The notes under the pieces are model-generated. The model was not told the DNA's origin and made no database searches. It worked only from the letters and a program-made list of their open reading frames with translations. Both the position numbers and the translations under genes were made by a program. Positions 7,924 to 16,312 of a stretch of DNA of 39,091 bases are shown here, one piece after another. This DNA is from Bacteroidales bacterium (GTDB taxonomy: Bacteria > Bacteroidota > Bacteroidia > Bacteroidales > UBA932), in contig JAFZBQ010000028.1 in assembly GCA_017561665.1 (NCBI GenBank), forward strand, positions 1-39,091, written 5' to 3'. How positions within the stretch are numbered: the first letter of the stretch is position 1; each line of letters opens with the position of its first letter.

Positions 7924-9843
7924 CTACAAAGATACTATCATTTCGCATCTTTTGCAATCGAAAGAGAGTTTGAGACGGTGGCCTCCGTTGAGCAGATATA
8001 TGGGTTCTTTGACCTTCTGGGAGGGGTGAAGCTTGGGGCACAGGCCCAGCTCATACTTGATGCAGTAGCGGCTGCGCATCAGCTCCGCATCGGGCACCGG
8101 CTTCAACTCGTAGGCATCGTCTATCTTCTCGAATCCCAAATCATTCAGCACCTCGCGTGCAAGATGGTTCGCACAGTTGAAGCGATAGTCGGCAACCTCA
8201 CCGACAGGGACGTTTGCCGGCGCGTCAAGATGCCCGATCAAGTCGGGCATGACGGGCTCTTCCGCACCGTCATTGCCGGGAAAAGCCCCACCGTCATTGC
8301 CGGGGAAAGTGCCACCGTCATTGCCGGCCTGACCGGCAATCTTCTGGGTGCAATACCCTTCTCCACACATTTCAACACGCTGCTTCTCGAGCTCTTCTGC
8401 GAGCTCGCGGCGGAGGGCATTGAGTTCTGAGGCAGGATAGAATTTCACCGGCGACTGTTCCACGGCAGTGCACTTGAAATCGAAATGCCCGGTGCGCTTG
8501 CCCATATTGCGCCTAATATTTTCAACGGCCGCGTCCTGCTTCTCCGCTACCGGGGCTTCGGCTGGCAACAGCACGCCAGCCTTGAATCCGTCGGCGTCGG
8601 TGGCGGTCACGCCCTTTGGGCCGAACACGACCTCAACGTCGATCTTGCGGCGCGGCATATTAGTCTCCAGTTCCTTCTCGAACTTGATATTGTAGTTGCG
8701 GTAGACGTAGTCGCCCGGAACTATTCCCGTAACGTCCTTGACAGTTACCATATCTCCCTTGACTACATCTGCCCTCATTCCGGTCAACCCGCTCTCGCCC
8801 ACGAACACCAGCCCATCGCCGTTTGCAAGCGGCCTGGTGAGGGCCATTACTATCTGGCCGCCTCGTTCGATGGATTTGACAGTTCCCACGTATTCCCCTA
8901 TCGATTTCGTGCTCTCCAGCGAATTCCAGCGGGAGCGTTTGCCGTCTATGAAGAACTTGGTGTAGCCGCGGTTGAAGGTGGCCGACGGATTTGGTGTGAA
9001 GCCACCCTCCAGCGTCCCGGACGATGCAGGGGCGTATTCCGGCCGACGGGCACAGATTTCGTCTATCTTCCCGCGATAGTACCGGCAAAGGTTCTTGACA
9101 TACGAAAAGTTCTTGAGCCGACCCTCTATCTTGAAAGAACAGATGCCGGCGTCGGCCAGCTCCTCCAGCCTCCCGTCAAGACAATAGTCTTTTGGCGATA
9201 GGATGCTTGCGTCGCGGCGAAGCACATTGCCATCGCCGTCCACCACGTCGTAGAGGCTGCGGCAGGCCTGGATGCAGGCGCCGCGGTTGGCACTGCGTCC
9301 GGTCAGGTATTGCGACAGATAGCAGTTGCCGCTATAGCTGACGCAGATGGCGCCGTGTACGAAAAACTCCAATTCACAGCCGACGGCGGCGCGGATGGCA
9401 CGTATCTCTTCCAGCGACATCTGCCGCTCCAGAATCAGCCGTTTGAAGCCCAGCGACTCCAACATCCTTGCCTGCTCTCCCGTGCGGATGGCACATTGGG
9501 TGGAGGCATGCAGCTCGATGGGCGGTAAATCCATACGGGTGATGCCGAGGTCCTGGACAATCAAGGCGTCCACCCCGGCATCGTACAAGTCCCATATCAT
9601 CTTGCGGGCCTCTTCCAGCTCGCTGTCGTAGATGATGGTGTTTACGGTGGCATAGATTCTGGCGGAGAACTTATGGGCATACGCCGTCAGGGCCGCTATA
9701 TCCTCTACAGGATTGCCGGCAGCGACGCGCGCTCCGAACGAGGGGCCTGCGATATATACGGCATCGGCACCGCAGTCAATGGCCGCGATGCCGATGTCCT
9801 TGTTCTTCGCCGGAGCGAGTATCTCAAGCTTTATTGGTTGCAT
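7924..9843 (-). CDS. U32 family peptidase/tRNA-hydroxylation-type protein with in-frame repeat insert
   Basis: U32 proteins were annotated as collagenase-like peptidases. Characterised members such as TrhP and RlhA instead take part in RNA hydroxylation, so a protease role should not be assumed. The TIM-barrel part begins with LEILAPAKNKDIGIAAIDCGADAVY, and the U32 signature HGAICVSYSGNCYLS is near residue 170. The C-terminal domain (about 545-639) holds NCANHLAREVL, CIKYELGLCPK and a terminal CKRCEM. Residues about 500-540 are foreign to the fold: a run of GNDGG.FP units followed by MPDLIGHL, coded by palindromic repeats. The frame stays open through it. The start overlaps the TPR gene by 13 nt. 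Confidence 0.9.
   Translation of the reverse strand: MQPIKLEILAPAKNKDIGIAAIDCGADAVYIAGPSFGARVAAGNPVEDIAALTAYAHKFSARIYATVNTIIYDSELEEARKMIWDLYDAGVDALIVQDLGITRMDLPPIELHASTQCAIRTGEQARMLESLGFKRLILERQMSLEEIRAIRAAVGCELEFFVHGAICVSYSGNCYLSQYLTGRSANRGACIQACRSLYDVVDGDGNVLRRDASILSPKDYCLDGRLEELADAGICSFKIEGRLKNFSYVKNLCRYYRGKIDEICARRPEYAPASSGTLEGGFTPNPSATFNRGYTKFFIDGKRSRWNSLESTKSIGEYVGTVKSIERGGQIVMALTRPLANGDGLVFVGESGLTGMRADVVKGDMVTVKDVTGIVPGDYVYRNYNIKFEKELETNMPRRKIDVEVVFGPKGVTATDADGFKAGVLLPAEAPVAEKQDAAVENIRRNMGKRTGHFDFKCTAVEQSPVKFYPASELNALRRELAEELEKQRVEMCGEGYCTQKIAGQAGNDGGTFPGNDGGAFPGNDGAEEPVMPDLIGHLDAPANVPVGEVADYRFNCANHLAREVLNDLGFEKIDDAYELKPVPDAELMRSRYCIKYELGLCPKLHPSQKVKEPIYLLNGGHRLKLSFDCKRCEMIVSL
7927..7958 (-). 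promoter_or_regulatory. Promoter of the holB operon
   Basis: On the minus strand, TATCTTTG (7927-7934) matches TAnnTTTG. ATTG (7955-7958) lies 20 nt upstream as a -33 box. It sits within the last codons of the U32 gene and gives a leader of about 15 nt to the holB ATG. Confidence 0.55.
8230..8340. repeat. REP-like palindromic insert with 24-nt repeats inside the U32 gene
   Basis: Two perfect palindromes, each with 8-bp stems and a 5-nt loop, bound the insert: 8230-8237/8243-8250 (ATGCCCGA/TCGGGCAT) and 8320-8327/8333-8340 (ATTGCCGG/CCGGCAAT). Between and into them run three copies of ACCGTCATTGCCGG, starting at 8266, 8290 and 8314, a period of exactly 24 nt or eight codons. It reads on the minus strand in frame as GNDGGTFP, GNDGGAFP and GNDGAEEP, then MPDLIGHL. 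Confidence 0.85.
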
Positions 9844-10793
9844 TTAAGCTCTTCCTCTACTTTATATTTGGCAACGGGGCCAAACTTGGGATCGTTGAGG
9901 ATCTGCTTGTAGTAAGCGCAAGCTTTTGCGCGGTCTTTGCGGCCTTCGTATGCAGTAGCCAGCTGGTAGATGATCTGTGCATTGTCCTTGGCGTTGGGAG
10001 CAAGTGCCAGGTAAGCTTCGAATGCACCGATTGCAGTATCAAACTGCTTGAGATTGAGGGCGCTTACGCCAATCAGCTTCTGTGCGTTGGGAGAATCCAT
10101 TGCCTGAGCCGATTTCTGGGCGTTCTCCATGCAGCCGCGGTTGTCCTTGGACTTCTGGCAGGCAACAGCTTTCTTGAGGTAGCAGTTGGAAATCTGTTTC
10201 ATGGCATCCTTGGCTTCTGCGGTATCTTCGCCGGCAACCTCAGCTGCCTTGGTGAAGGTCTCGATGGCTGCGTCGACATCGCCGGCACCAACCAGTGAGT
10301 GACCCAGACGCATCATAGCCTTGGTATTCTCAGGATCAGCCTCTACGACTGCCTTGAAAGCCTCGACTGCCTCTGCAAAGTTCTTTGCGTTGAGCATCGC
10401 ACCACCCTTTGCCATGAGCATCTTGGGGATCAGGCCCGTTGCACGCTCCAAAACGTCGGGATTGTTGTCATATTCGGTAGCGGTCTCAACCACCTTGCGG
10501 AAGTTTTCAAGAGCTGCGTCAAAATCGCTCTCTTCTGCTGCGGCCTCGCCGAGCTTCATGTAAATCTGCGGAATGATTCCCTGGCAGTCTCCGACTACAT
10601 TGCTGGCCTCGTCTCCGAGAGATTTGGCCATCTCAAGGCATTCCAGGAATTTGGGAAGAGCGTCGGCAAGATTGCCTTCGTTCACCATAGTGCCGGCCTC
10701 GTTGTAGAGATTAACGGCAGTCTCGATGTCCTGTGCTTTTGCAAAGGTGAAAGTCGCCAGTGCGACAGCCAAAGTGATAATTATCTTTTTCAT
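9831..10793 (-). CDS. Exported tetratricopeptide-repeat protein
   Basis: The 319-residue product begins with a signal peptide (MKKIIITLAVALATFTFAKA, cleavage expected near QDIETA). It then consists of TPR-like helical pairs throughout, for example ALPKFLECLEMAKSLG, ALENFRKVVETATEY, AVEAFKAVVEADPENTKAMMRLGHSLVGAG and AIGAFEAYLALAPNAKDNAQI. Such proteins serve as scaffolds in the periplasm; the partner is unknown. The ATG at 10793 is chosen over an upstream in-frame one at 10835 because it starts the signal peptide. The stop lies 13 nt inside the U32 gene, so the two are coupled. A near-consensus promoter precedes it at 10852-10882. Confidence 0.85.
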   Translation of the reverse strand: MKKIIITLAVALATFTFAKAQDIETAVNLYNEAGTMVNEGNLADALPKFLECLEMAKSLGDEASNVVGDCQGIIPQIYMKLGEAAAEESDFDAALENFRKVVETATEYDNNPDVLERATGLIPKMLMAKGGAMLNAKNFAEAVEAFKAVVEADPENTKAMMRLGHSLVGAGDVDAAIETFTKAAEVAGEDTAEAKDAMKQISNCYLKKAVACQKSKDNRGCMENAQKSAQAMDSPNAQKLIGVSALNLKQFDTAIGAFEAYLALAPNAKDNAQIIYQLATAYEGRKDRAKACAYYKQILNDPKFGPVAKYKVEEELKCNQ

Positions 10794-10851
10794 AATGTCA
10801 GGTAAAATGTTTTTCAAAGTGACATAATAGCACATAGCGTGCCAAGTGCTA

Positions 10852-10882
10852 CAAAGGTATAAAAAATGTACGTTAGCACAAA
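10852..10882 (-). promoter_or_regulatory. Promoter of the TPR/U32 unit
   Basis: On the minus strand, TTTG (10879-10882), a 19-nt spacer and TACCTTTG (10852-10859) match the Bacteroidota consensus exactly. It lies just after the ispB stop codon and leaves a leader of about 50 nt. Confidence 0.75.
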
Positions 10883-10889
10883 ACTTCTG

Positions 10890-11846
10890 CTATGCCTGTC
10901 GCAGACACAAACTGGCCGCCAGGCGACACAGCAGAACTTTAGCCGGGATGTCGGGAAAAACGGCAAGCGAGTCCACTGCAAGGGCGGTTTCTTTCTCCAG
11001 GACCTGCTGGGCGTATTCGATGCCGCCGTGCTCAACCACAAACTGAAGGATGCCGTCGAAACGGTCGGCCTCGATGTCGGCAACCACAGCCGCACGGGCG
11101 GCGGCTCCGGCGTTTTCAAAGGCGCCGATAAGCGGCAGGGTTATCTTGCGTTCGCGAACGTCCTGTCCGGTCGGCTTGCCGATGGAAAGCGACGGCGAAT
11201 AGTCCAGAATGTCATCACGCATCTGGAAGGCCTGTCCGAGATGGAGGGCGAAAGCATCCACCGCCGCCACCGCTTCGTCGGAAGCACCGACGCTCCGGGC
11301 ACCGCTTTTCATGGCGGCGCGGAACAGCGACGACGTTTTGTGTGATACTATGTAGATATAGTCTTCCAGAACCGTGTCCAGCGACTCCGCCTTCTCTATC
11401 TGGAACATCTCCCCTTCCGCCAGTTCACCCAGGCAGACTGTGAAATAGCGGAAAATCTCGCTGTCGCCAGCGTCCAAGACCGATGCCACGCCACGCGAAA
11501 GCCAGAAGTCGCCCACCAGCACCGCCGCCGGCGGCGAGAGCATGGCACTTACGGTCGGGAAGCCGCGACGGATGTCACTCTTGTCGGCGACATCGTCGTG
11601 CATCAATGTGGCGGTATGTATTATCTCTGCGGCCACGGCGCAACGGATGCTGGCGGGGGTGCAATGCTCGGCGCACAAATGTGCCGCCAAAAGGCACAGC
11701 ATAGGGCGCAACTGCTTTCCGCTGCGCTCTACCATATACCTGTTGACCTTGTTGAGGATGTCGATCCTGGAAGCGAGCGACTCTTCAAAAAGCTGTTCGA
11801 ACGACCTCCAGTCCTCGTCGAGATATTCCTTTACCGCCTCTGTCAT
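10890..11846 (-). CDS. Trans-polyprenyl diphosphate synthase
   Basis: This enzyme elongates farnesyl diphosphate with isopentenyl units to make the long prenyl chain of menaquinone. The chain length cannot be read from sequence with certainty. The 318-residue protein has the first aspartate-rich motif DDVAD at 84-88 in LMHDDVADKSDIRRG, and the second, DDILD, at 211-215 in QMRDDILDYS. The KPTGQD segment follows at about 225. It is the last gene of the efflux/thioredoxin run, 3 nt after the barrel-protein stop. Confidence 0.92.
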   Translation of the reverse strand: MTEAVKEYLDEDWRSFEQLFEESLASRIDILNKVNRYMVERSGKQLRPMLCLLAAHLCAEHCTPASIRCAVAAEIIHTATLMHDDVADKSDIRRGFPTVSAMLSPPAAVLVGDFWLSRGVASVLDAGDSEIFRYFTVCLGELAEGEMFQIEKAESLDTVLEDYIYIVSHKTSSLFRAAMKSGARSVGASDEAVAAVDAFALHLGQAFQMRDDILDYSPSLSIGKPTGQDVRERKITLPLIGAFENAGAAARAAVVADIEADRFDGILQFVVEHGGIEYAQQVLEKETALAVDSLAVFPDIPAKVLLCRLAASLCLRQA

Positions 11847-11849
11847 CCT

Positions 11850-12482
11850 TTAAAAAATATACGCCAGCGATACCTGCAGGCAGCGGGCGTTCTTACGTTC
11901 GATGCCGGCCACCCTGTCCTGATAAGCAGTCAGATTGGCCACCGGGCCGAAATTCCAATTATAGTTTACGCTGATCTGGAAGGAATTCAGAATATCCAGA
12001 CCTCCGCCCACGCTGAGACCGTATTCCAGACGATTGGCGTCGGTGGTCACGTTGCCCAAAGCGTTGCCGGCCGGGCTGGACGTGGTTTTGTTCATAAAGT
12101 CGTAGCCGATGCAGGGCGCCACCTGTATGAACGGCCTCATCACTATCAGGTCCAGACCCCACTGCAGGTTGAGCGGCATCTCCAGATAGCCCATCGTCCA
12201 GCGGGTGGCGTCATCTACGCGGGTACCGCGCACATTGTAGAGCAGTTCGGGCTGGAAACGCAAGCCGCTCCAGGTGCCGGTGCGGTAGCCCACACCTACG
12301 TGATAGCCGGTGAAGTTCTTGAAGAAAGCGCCGCTGAGAAGGTCGTCAGATATAACGGAGGCCACATCCTTATTCAAATCCATATTTGAATTGGAAACGC
12401 CTGCCTTAACCAGGAACCCGCCGCGCGCCGATGCGGTAAAACCTATCAGCAACGCAGCCAGTATTACAAATAACCTCTTCAT
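11850..12482 (-). CDS. Outer-membrane beta-barrel protein
   Basis: The 210-residue product has a signal peptide (MKRLFVILAALLIGFTASA) and a mature part with alternating strands: FLVKAGVSNSNM, YHVGVGYRTG, GLRFQPELLYNVRG, YLEMPLNLQWGL, LEYGLSVGGGLDIL and QISVNYNWNFG. It ends in CLQVSLAYIF, the terminal aromatic expected of barrel proteins. It fits the PorT/OMP_b-brl-type barrels of Bacteroidota; cargo or role is unknown. The ATG at 12482 is used. An open frame upstream to 12638 only reads the trxA gene out of frame. It lies 2 nt after trxA. Confidence 0.82.
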   Translation of the reverse strand: MKRLFVILAALLIGFTASARGGFLVKAGVSNSNMDLNKDVASVISDDLLSGAFFKNFTGYHVGVGYRTGTWSGLRFQPELLYNVRGTRVDDATRWTMGYLEMPLNLQWGLDLIVMRPFIQVAPCIGYDFMNKTTSSPAGNALGNVTTDANRLEYGLSVGGGLDILNSFQISVNYNWNFGPVANLTAYQDRVAGIERKNARCLQVSLAYIF

Positions 12483-12484
12483 CG

Positions 12485-12799
12485 TTACAGAAGTGCGTTC
12501 AGCTTTTCTACCAGGGCGCTCTTGGGGTTTGCACCCACCAGGCGGTCTACCAGCTGCCCGTCCTTGAAGAACATGAAGGTAGGAATATTGCGGATACCGC
12601 ACTGGGTTGCGAATTCCTCGGCCTCGTCCACGTCGCATTTTGCCACTACAACGCGGCCCTCGAATTCTGCTGCCAGTTCGTCAACTACTGGAGCCATGGC
12701 CCTGCAGGGGCCGCACCAGGTTGCCCAGAAATCTATCATCACGGGCTTGCCGCCGTTCAGGATTTCAGAAAAGTTGGAATCGTTGATTACTTGTGCCAT
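12485..12799 (-). CDS. trxA: Thioredoxin
   Basis: Thioredoxin reduces protein disulfides using electrons from thioredoxin reductase. At 104 residues it is of classical length. The active site is WCGPC (about 28-32) in FWATWCGPCRAMAPVVDELA, followed by KCDVDEAEEFATQCGIRNIPTFMFF with the conserved cis-Pro. There is no signal peptide, so it is cytoplasmic. It sits between the PII-like gene (19-nt gap) and the barrel-protein gene (2-nt gap). Confidence 0.95.
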   Translation of the reverse strand: MAQVINDSNFSEILNGGKPVMIDFWATWCGPCRAMAPVVDELAAEFEGRVVVAKCDVDEAEEFATQCGIRNIPTFMFFKDGQLVDRLVGANPKSALVEKLNALL

Positions 12800-12818
12800 A
12801 ATATCTGTTATTTATTGA

Positions 12819-13115
12819 TTATACTGTTTGTTCTATGTTCCACACGAAGGCGCGCACGCCGACCTCCTTGTTGCGCATGTCCAGCTTGCGGACGGTGAGC
12901 AGCAGTTCGTCTACCTTGTCGTCTTCCACCACCGTCATCACGGCCGAATTCATCTCGGGCCAGGCGTGGGTGCCGCGATGGGGCACGCCGCCGTTAGTGC
13001 CGCGGCCCTGAACCTGCTCGAAAAATGTGAAGCCGGCAATCTTGAGCTCGTCGAGCATATACTCCACTCGTCCGGTATTGGACTGGTTGAAAACTATGAA
13101 TACCGCTTTCATCAT
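12819..13115 (-). CDS. PII-like protein linked to an RND efflux operon
   Basis: The 98-residue product resembles the PII/GlnB-like ferredoxin fold: MKAVFIVFNQSNTGRVEYMLDELKIAGFTFFEQVQGRG at the N-terminus, a central GGVPHRGTHAWPEMNSAVMTVVEDDKVDELL and the C-terminal strand GVRAFVWNIEQ. It lacks a recognisable Tyr-bearing T-loop of classical GlnB, and the His-rich loop is different. Its start overlaps the stop of the RND pump (ATGA, 13112-13115), so it is made together with the pump. Other PII-type proteins are known to be encoded beside metal-efflux RND genes, which suggests a sensing or regulatory role here, by inference only. A start at the second Met (13112) is equally possible. Confidence 0.65.
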   Translation of the reverse strand: MMKAVFIVFNQSNTGRVEYMLDELKIAGFTFFEQVQGRGTNGGVPHRGTHAWPEMNSAVMTVVEDDKVDELLLTVRKLDMRNKEVGVRAFVWNIEQTV

Positions 13116-16100
13116 TCGGCCTCCTTATCGGGATTAAGTTGCATAAAAATGTACTCCTTGCGCGCCTTGGCTTCCAGATCGCGCTCGCCGTGGCGGCTCA
13201 GCACTCCGTAGAATACCGGCACCACGATAAGTGTCACGAAGGTGGATACCAGCAGACCGCCGATTACCACGACTCCCATCGGGTGCCACATTTCCGAACC
13301 CTCTCCGGTAGAGAGTGCCATCGGCACCATACCGAGGATGGTGGTAAGCGCCGTCATAAGCACGGGACGCAGACGGCTGCGGCCGGCAAGGGCGATGGCC
13401 TCGGTGAGCTCGTGCCCACGCTCGCGCATCAGGTTGATGTAGTCCACCAGCACGATACCGTTCTTGACCACGATACCCATCAGCATAATCACGCCCAGCG
13501 CACCGATAAGGTCGAGGGAGGTCTTGGTGATGAGCAGCGCCAGGATGACGCCGGTAACGGCAAACGGGATGGCCATCATGATGATTGCAGGCTTGCTGAA
13601 CGAACCGAACTGCGACGCCATCACCACATATACCAGCATCAGCACCATCAGCAGCAGGGTTATCATATTGCCGAAACTTTCCTGCTGTTCTTCGTAGTCG
13701 CCGGCGAGGGTGTAGATGACGCCGTTGGGCATATTGATATCCTGCATCACCGTATTGATCTGGCCGGCGAGTTCGCCCAGAGAAACCTTGTAGGGAGTGA
13801 CGCTGACGCTGATGTAGCGCTGACGGCTCTTGTGCTCGATCTTTGGCGGCGCGAAATATTCCTCTACGGTGGCGATTTCGCCCAGTTTGACACGGGCTCC
13901 GGTCGGGGTCGGGATGGTCAGGTCCTCGATGTCGGAGATGCTGTTGCGGTTCTCTTCCTTGAGGCGGAGCACGATGTCATATTCGTCGCCGTCCTCCTTG
14001 AGATAGCCCACCGTCTGGCCGCTGACGCGGTTGCGGATGTATGTCGAAACAAGCGACGAACTCAACCCCAGCGAAGACACTTTCTCCTTGTCCAGCACCA
14101 CATTAAGCTCGGGACGGTCCTTGTCGCGGCTTATCTTGACGTCGCGGGCGCCGGGCACCTTGTCGCGGATGGCCTGGCTGACCTCGGCGGCAACTATGTT
14201 GGTCTCGTCAAAGTCGTAGCCGTAAACCTCGACATTCACGGTGGAGGCGCCGCCGCCACCGCCCATGCCGCTGGAAACGACGCACTGGAAGCGGACGATC
14301 TCGGGATATTTTGCAATCTCCTCGCGGAGAACCTCGGCGATTTCAAATACCGAACGCTTGCGCTCGTGCTTCTTGACGCACACCACCATCATCGAAATGG
14401 TGTTGTTGGTGGTGCTGTTGAAGATGGCGGAGGCACCGCTCTCGTCGTTGGTACCGGCCGTAGTGGCCAGACGCTTCATCTCTGGTACAAGTTCCCAGAA
14501 GCGGGCCTCCAGGGCGCGGGCGGTGAGCAACGTCTGCTCTATCTTGGTGCCGTTCTGAAGCTCTATGTTGATGCTGATGCGGCTGTTGTCGGTCTGCTGC
14601 ATAAAGTCGGTACCGATCTTGCCCGTAATCAGCGGTATCAGCGACACGGCAAAGAGCAGGAAAGCGATGACGAGGGTTATCGCCTTGTGGCCCAGGCACC
14701 AGCGAAGCATATTGGCATAGGCCGAATCGACCTTGTCCAGGAATCCTACTACATATTTCTGATACCAGCCGTCCTTGCGCTCCATATCCACCAGCCGTCC
14801 ATCCTTGTCCACAGCCACCTTGCGGGCCTTGAGCATCTTGGAGGCGAGCATCGGCGTCAGGGTTATGGCCACCATGGTGGATGTGGCGACCACTATCGTC
14901 ACAATCCAGCCGAGTTCCTTGAACAGGATGCCGGCCATGCCCTTGAGCATGGTGAGCGGAATGAACACCGCCGCAATGACGAGCGTTGTCGCTATGACGG
15001 ATATCCATACCTCGTTGGTGGCGTAGATGGCCGCATCGCGCGGCGAACTGCCTCTCTCGATGTGTTTGGTGATGTTTTCAAGCACCACGATAGCGTCGTC
15101 CACCACCATACCGATGGCCACCGTCAGCGAACAGAGAGAAATGATGTTCAGCGAACTGTCCACCAGCCACAGATAAATGAAGCCCACGATAAGGGCGATG
15201 GGGATGGTGATGCCGATTATGAAAGTCGCCCTCCACTTGCCCAGGAAGATGAACACCACCAGCACCACGAACAGCAGTGCGTAGAGGATGGATTCTTCCA
15301 GGGAATTGATGGAATCTTCTATGTCTTCAGATGTATCGAAGAGCACCGTGACCTCGATGTCGTCGGGCAGGTTATGACGGATGCGCTCCATCTCCTTACG
15401 CACCTGGCTGCATATCTTCACGGTGTTGGCGCCCGACTGCTTGGTGATGCGCATGCGCACTCCGTCGCGGCCATTTGTCTTTTCGTCCAGCGAAAGATCC
15501 TTGATGGTGTCACGCACCGTGGCCACGTCCTTTACGAACACCTTCTGTCCCGTAGGAGTGGTGGTGACCACTATATTCTCTATCTCGCTGCTCTCTACAT
15601 ACTCGCTGCGCACCTCCAGGTTGTACTGCTCCTTCTCCATCTTGACCACGCCGCTGGAAAGGTTGGTGTTGTTGCTGCTCACGGCGGTGCCGATGGTCTC
15701 CATCGGAATTCCGAAAGCATCCAGTTTCTGCTGGTCGACATCAATGTAAATGTAGCGGTCGGGGGCGCCGGAAATGGCTATGTTGCCGATTCCGTCCACG
15801 CGGTTCAGCTGCGGTATGACGACGTCGTTGAGAATCTTCTCCAGGCCGGCATAACTGTCTCCGGCGGTGATGGAGTAGTTGATAATCGGCATCGCCGACG
15901 AACTGAACTTGAAGATGTAGGGGTTGCTGCAGCCGCTGGGCAGGTTGTCCTTGAGCATATCCACGAAAGAGCGGATATCGTTCATCGCCTCGTCCAGATC
16001 GGCGCCCCACTCCATCTCCAGCGACACCGTGGAATAGTTGTCGCGCGACGTCGATGTGATGCGCTTGAGGTGATCCACGGAGTTGAGGCTGTTCTCCACC

Positions 16101-16297
16101 AGTTTGGTGACGTTGACCTCGACCTCCGATGCGCTGGCTCCGGGATAGGTTGTCATCACGGTGATGTACGGCGGATCCATCTCGGGGAAGCGGTCTATCG
16201 GCAGCTGCTTGAAGGCGAACACACCGATAATCACCACCGCCACATATACCAGCAGCGTCGTTACGGGATTGTCAATGGCTTTCTTGTAAATACTCAT
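13112..16297 (-). CDS. RND efflux pump, inner-membrane transporter (HAE1 type)
   Basis: This is a proton-driven pump of the AcrB/MexB kind, working with a membrane fusion protein and a TolC-like channel. At 1061 residues it has the usual length. Visible marks are the first helix after MSIYKKAIDNPVTT, LPIDRFPEMDPPYITV near residue 32, and the proton-relay helix GMVVDDAIVVLENI near residue 400, whose paired Asp residues are those of multidrug pumps. The second repeat has MGIVVKNGIVLVDY and the loop RSRLRPVLMTALTTILGMVPMA. Substrate cannot be told. The fusion-protein gene ends 15 nt upstream, and the PII-like gene overlaps its stop. Confidence 0.95.
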   Translation of the reverse strand: MSIYKKAIDNPVTTLLVYVAVVIIGVFAFKQLPIDRFPEMDPPYITVMTTYPGASASEVEVNVTKLVENSLNSVDHLKRITSTSRDNYSTVSLEMEWGADLDEAMNDIRSFVDMLKDNLPSGCSNPYIFKFSSSAMPIINYSITAGDSYAGLEKILNDVVIPQLNRVDGIGNIAISGAPDRYIYIDVDQQKLDAFGIPMETIGTAVSSNNTNLSSGVVKMEKEQYNLEVRSEYVESSEIENIVVTTTPTGQKVFVKDVATVRDTIKDLSLDEKTNGRDGVRMRITKQSGANTVKICSQVRKEMERIRHNLPDDIEVTVLFDTSEDIEDSINSLEESILYALLFVVLVVFIFLGKWRATFIIGITIPIALIVGFIYLWLVDSSLNIISLCSLTVAIGMVVDDAIVVLENITKHIERGSSPRDAAIYATNEVWISVIATTLVIAAVFIPLTMLKGMAGILFKELGWIVTIVVATSTMVAITLTPMLASKMLKARKVAVDKDGRLVDMERKDGWYQKYVVGFLDKVDSAYANMLRWCLGHKAITLVIAFLLFAVSLIPLITGKIGTDFMQQTDNSRISINIELQNGTKIEQTLLTARALEARFWELVPEMKRLATTAGTNDESGASAIFNSTTNNTISMMVVCVKKHERKRSVFEIAEVLREEIAKYPEIVRFQCVVSSGMGGGGGASTVNVEVYGYDFDETNIVAAEVSQAIRDKVPGARDVKISRDKDRPELNVVLDKEKVSSLGLSSSLVSTYIRNRVSGQTVGYLKEDGDEYDIVLRLKEENRNSISDIEDLTIPTPTGARVKLGEIATVEEYFAPPKIEHKSRQRYISVSVTPYKVSLGELAGQINTVMQDINMPNGVIYTLAGDYEEQQESFGNMITLLLMVLMLVYVVMASQFGSFSKPAIIMMAIPFAVTGVILALLITKTSLDLIGALGVIMLMGIVVKNGIVLVDYINLMRERGHELTEAIALAGRSRLRPVLMTALTTILGMVPMALSTGEGSEMWHPMGVVVIGGLLVSTFVTLIVVPVFYGVLSRHGERDLEAKARKEYIFMQLNPDKEAE

Positions 16298-16312
16298 CGC
16301 AAGTTTCTCCCG

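Noticed and set aside
8266-8327. Short regularly spaced repeats as a CRISPR array
   Set aside because: The period is 24 nt with only about 10 nt between copies, the spacers are not unique in the CRISPR sense, the frame is coding, and no cas gene is nearby.
12483-12638. Upstream extension of the barrel-protein gene
   Set aside because: The added residues read trxA in another frame, and the signal peptide begins at 12482.
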